NCBI GenBank assembly: GCA_019448385.1 | Contig: JAGTXO010000023.1 | Coordinates: 124,001 to 188,000 of the forward strand | Length of the DNA: 64,000 nucleotides | From: Diacronema lutheri | Lineage: Eukaryota; Haptophyta; Pavlovophyceae; Pavlovales; Pavlovaceae | Direction of reading: 5' to 3' | Shown: one piece after another, positions 63,601-64,000 of the stretch | How positions within the stretch are numbered: position 1 is the first letter of the stretch | Layout: each line of letters opens with the position of its first letter | Notes under the pieces: generated by a model | The model's database searches: none | What the model was told of the DNA's origin: nothing | What the model saw: the letters and a program-made list of their open reading frames with translations, nothing else | Program-made: the position numbers and the translations under genes

Positions 63601-64000
63601 CGTCGCTCACGTCGACAGGCGAACCAAGCGCCGAGGCGAGGGCAAAGACAGCGCGCTCCTTGCCAATCTCGTAGCTGCCGATTAGGAAGAGCGTGAGCGG
63701 CTCGCGCGCCAGCTCGGCACGCGCGAGATCGCGCAGCGACGCGAGCACGGCCGCCTGCGCGGGGAAGCGCCAGCGCGGCGCGCAGTACGTCGTGTCGAGG
63801 AAGAGCGTATCGACCGGCCCGGCCGCGAGCAGCCGCGCGAGCGTCGGCGACTCGCACACGCATCGCTCCGCCCGAAAGTCGCCCGTGTGCAGAGCGGTCG
63901 CGCCGGTGCGCGGGTTGCGGAAGTGGAGGCAGACCGCGCCCGGGCAGTGGTTCGCGTCGAACGGCGTCACCTCGACGCCGTCGACGAGGCTCGTCTCGTC
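60632..64000 (-). CDS. SNM1/PSO2-type DNA cross-link repair nuclease fused to BRCT-like, SWIM and RING modules (partial)
   Basis: The minus frame is open from the right edge to the stop at 60632, more than 1,100 residues, so the true start is outside. At the edge the metallo-beta-lactamase/beta-CASP core reads TPFDANHCPGAV, LHTGDFRAE and LFLDTTYCAPRW. The DRMBL domain has ALPYSEHSSYDEICSFVRVV and RALVPTVNAET. These are SNM1/PSO2 features; such 5' exonucleases trim interstrand cross-links. A BRCT-like segment follows (THVVVDSRSDAMRR ... EAWVLRHV), then a SWIM zinc finger (PRCDCADKSGHSCKHLLWVY), then a RING (CCPICFEPF, HAECIARWQ, CPLCRAPW). GPAAG and Gln repeats lie between. A RING suggests ubiquitin-ligase activity. 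The HxHxDH motif must lie beyond the edge. Confidence 0.85.
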   Translation of the reverse strand, partial: DETSLVDGVEVTPFDANHCPGAVCLHFRNPRTGATALHTGDFRAERCVCESPTLARLLAAGPVDTLFLDTTYCAPRWRFPAQAAVLASLRDLARAELAREPLTLFLIGSYEIGKERAVFALASALGSPVDVSDARARKLRLCGWWRDGWVVTGEAAEGRAGARGGAAGSASAAEPAALAAADLAAAVRAAAAVATAAAPAEAPAAAPAAAADAAAPLAPPAAGSVARVRVVPMGGGLADHEAMSALLGRADGSPAPGERVAWRAVVAVRPTGWSYTPSQAVRGYVAWEEHGGATRAYALPYSEHSSYDEICSFVRVVRPRALVPTVNAETREGARRLVDLLAPLLDLGTDRSRIRFYLAQPQQQQEQQQQQQARADSQGGCDEGAAASAGAAGPAAGPAAGPAAGPAAGPAAGRVSASGECERFTFEAEDGTLVTVDSREQLRAERLVAARAQAALEATARTAARAATGVGAAARAGQGDAGAGAGCEARGQLGAFPLRCVALVHSFDGVCFKDKARIEGALEALGARVLRRLPARARGSETRGGAGAPMSPAPPAGAPVASARSSPADGDGSGAASAAAPDSAAAPDAPAMGVRTLTHVVVDSRSDAMRRVLSGAIAPERAAEAVDWRLRGATTVTEAWVLRHVRAQRAGVTRAPSEAALQAARAEREAEMAAAAAARAAKRQRTRGATLAAAQPRAAAAEVRAARERSRSRAVDERIGRALTQRLYLLRRVDVSVGASAAPAVGAAPPTAPSAWHSTFSVLGSTGLVYTVHVDAQPRCDCADKSGHSCKHLLWVYLRVLGLARSSSLLQQRALLQAELATILAPRQPIAAFAAAGTGDDAAGAAGVADARARALHPELAPAPQALAAFEAAVDRGSNEAIGAEPPPPPPPPHARAPRARRRRMSADGCCPICFEPFAIELAFAQRKAGEAGAVRGAADGAPAAAPSADPSPVQSRDGWATGAAEPAADAEGHAPSSCEEDERWAGCAEAIEWCALSCGANVHAECIARWQRAQAERAATVTGVVTVLAAGALDGAPWLACASCPLCRAPWAQARAASAGVTGGGAELPAAQHAGAAAFASDGRLDLSALQPGTSRARDESSYNEWFHRRNRQNGPGARAA

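Noticed and set aside
1-64000. tRNA, rRNA or bacterial-type operons and riboswitches
   Set aside because: No cloverleaf, rRNA segment, Shine-Dalgarno spacing or riboswitch pattern was seen; gene structure is clearly eukaryotic.

Overview
The window is about 64 kb of very GC-rich nuclear DNA from a unicellular eukaryote. Spliceosomal introns, a PSMD3 proteasome subunit, an AP-4 beta adaptin and a GT29 sialyltransferase-like enzyme, next to an H-NOX hybrid histidine kinase, suggest an alga. Haptophyte-like is my best guess, by inference only. Introns are short (about 90-250 nt). They often start GTGCG and often carry a run of 15-30 C just before the acceptor. A G-run on the + strand therefore usually marks a minus-strand gene.

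Left half (1-32.7 kb) is accessory DNA. It starts with the broken end of a minus-strand coiled-coil gene. Next is an 870-bp nested palindrome built from two opposed copies of one MITE around a second palindrome (1.3-2.2 kb). Then comes a decayed gene joining a viral-type, ssDNA-binding-like module to a PIF1 helicase (2.7-5.1 kb), followed by a small USP-family cysteine protease (6.6-8.3 kb). The main object runs from 11,038 to 29,931. It is a nearly continuous plus-strand coding region of about 6,200 codons, crossed by two good introns, two frame changes and one in-frame TAA. In order it carries a C48/Ulp1-type protease, a membrane and coiled-coil segment, a second C48-type protease, a weak XPG-I-like segment, a YqaJ/PD-(D/E)XK nuclease, a chromodomain, and a complete Fanzor (eukaryotic TnpB homologue) with all three RuvC acidic residues. 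I read it as a large mobile element whose polyprotein ends in an RNA-guided nuclease.

Right half (33-64 kb) is ordinary, compact and mostly intact: a small membrane protein; PSMD3 head-to-head with AP4B1; a Sel1-repeat protein; an H-NOX/6-TM/hybrid histidine kinase with a 57-bp x16 repeat in one intron; a GT29 enzyme divergent from a myristoylatable EF-hand TKL kinase; an ABCB half transporter divergent from a MAPR cytochrome-b5 protein with 27 bp between start codons; a SUZ-domain RNA-binding protein; an unknown anchored membrane protein; and an SNM1-type nuclease fused to BRCT-like, SWIM and RING modules that runs off the right edge.

The right half reads as housekeeping and signalling genes sharing short bidirectional promoters. 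The left half reads as layered mobile DNA in different stages of decay.
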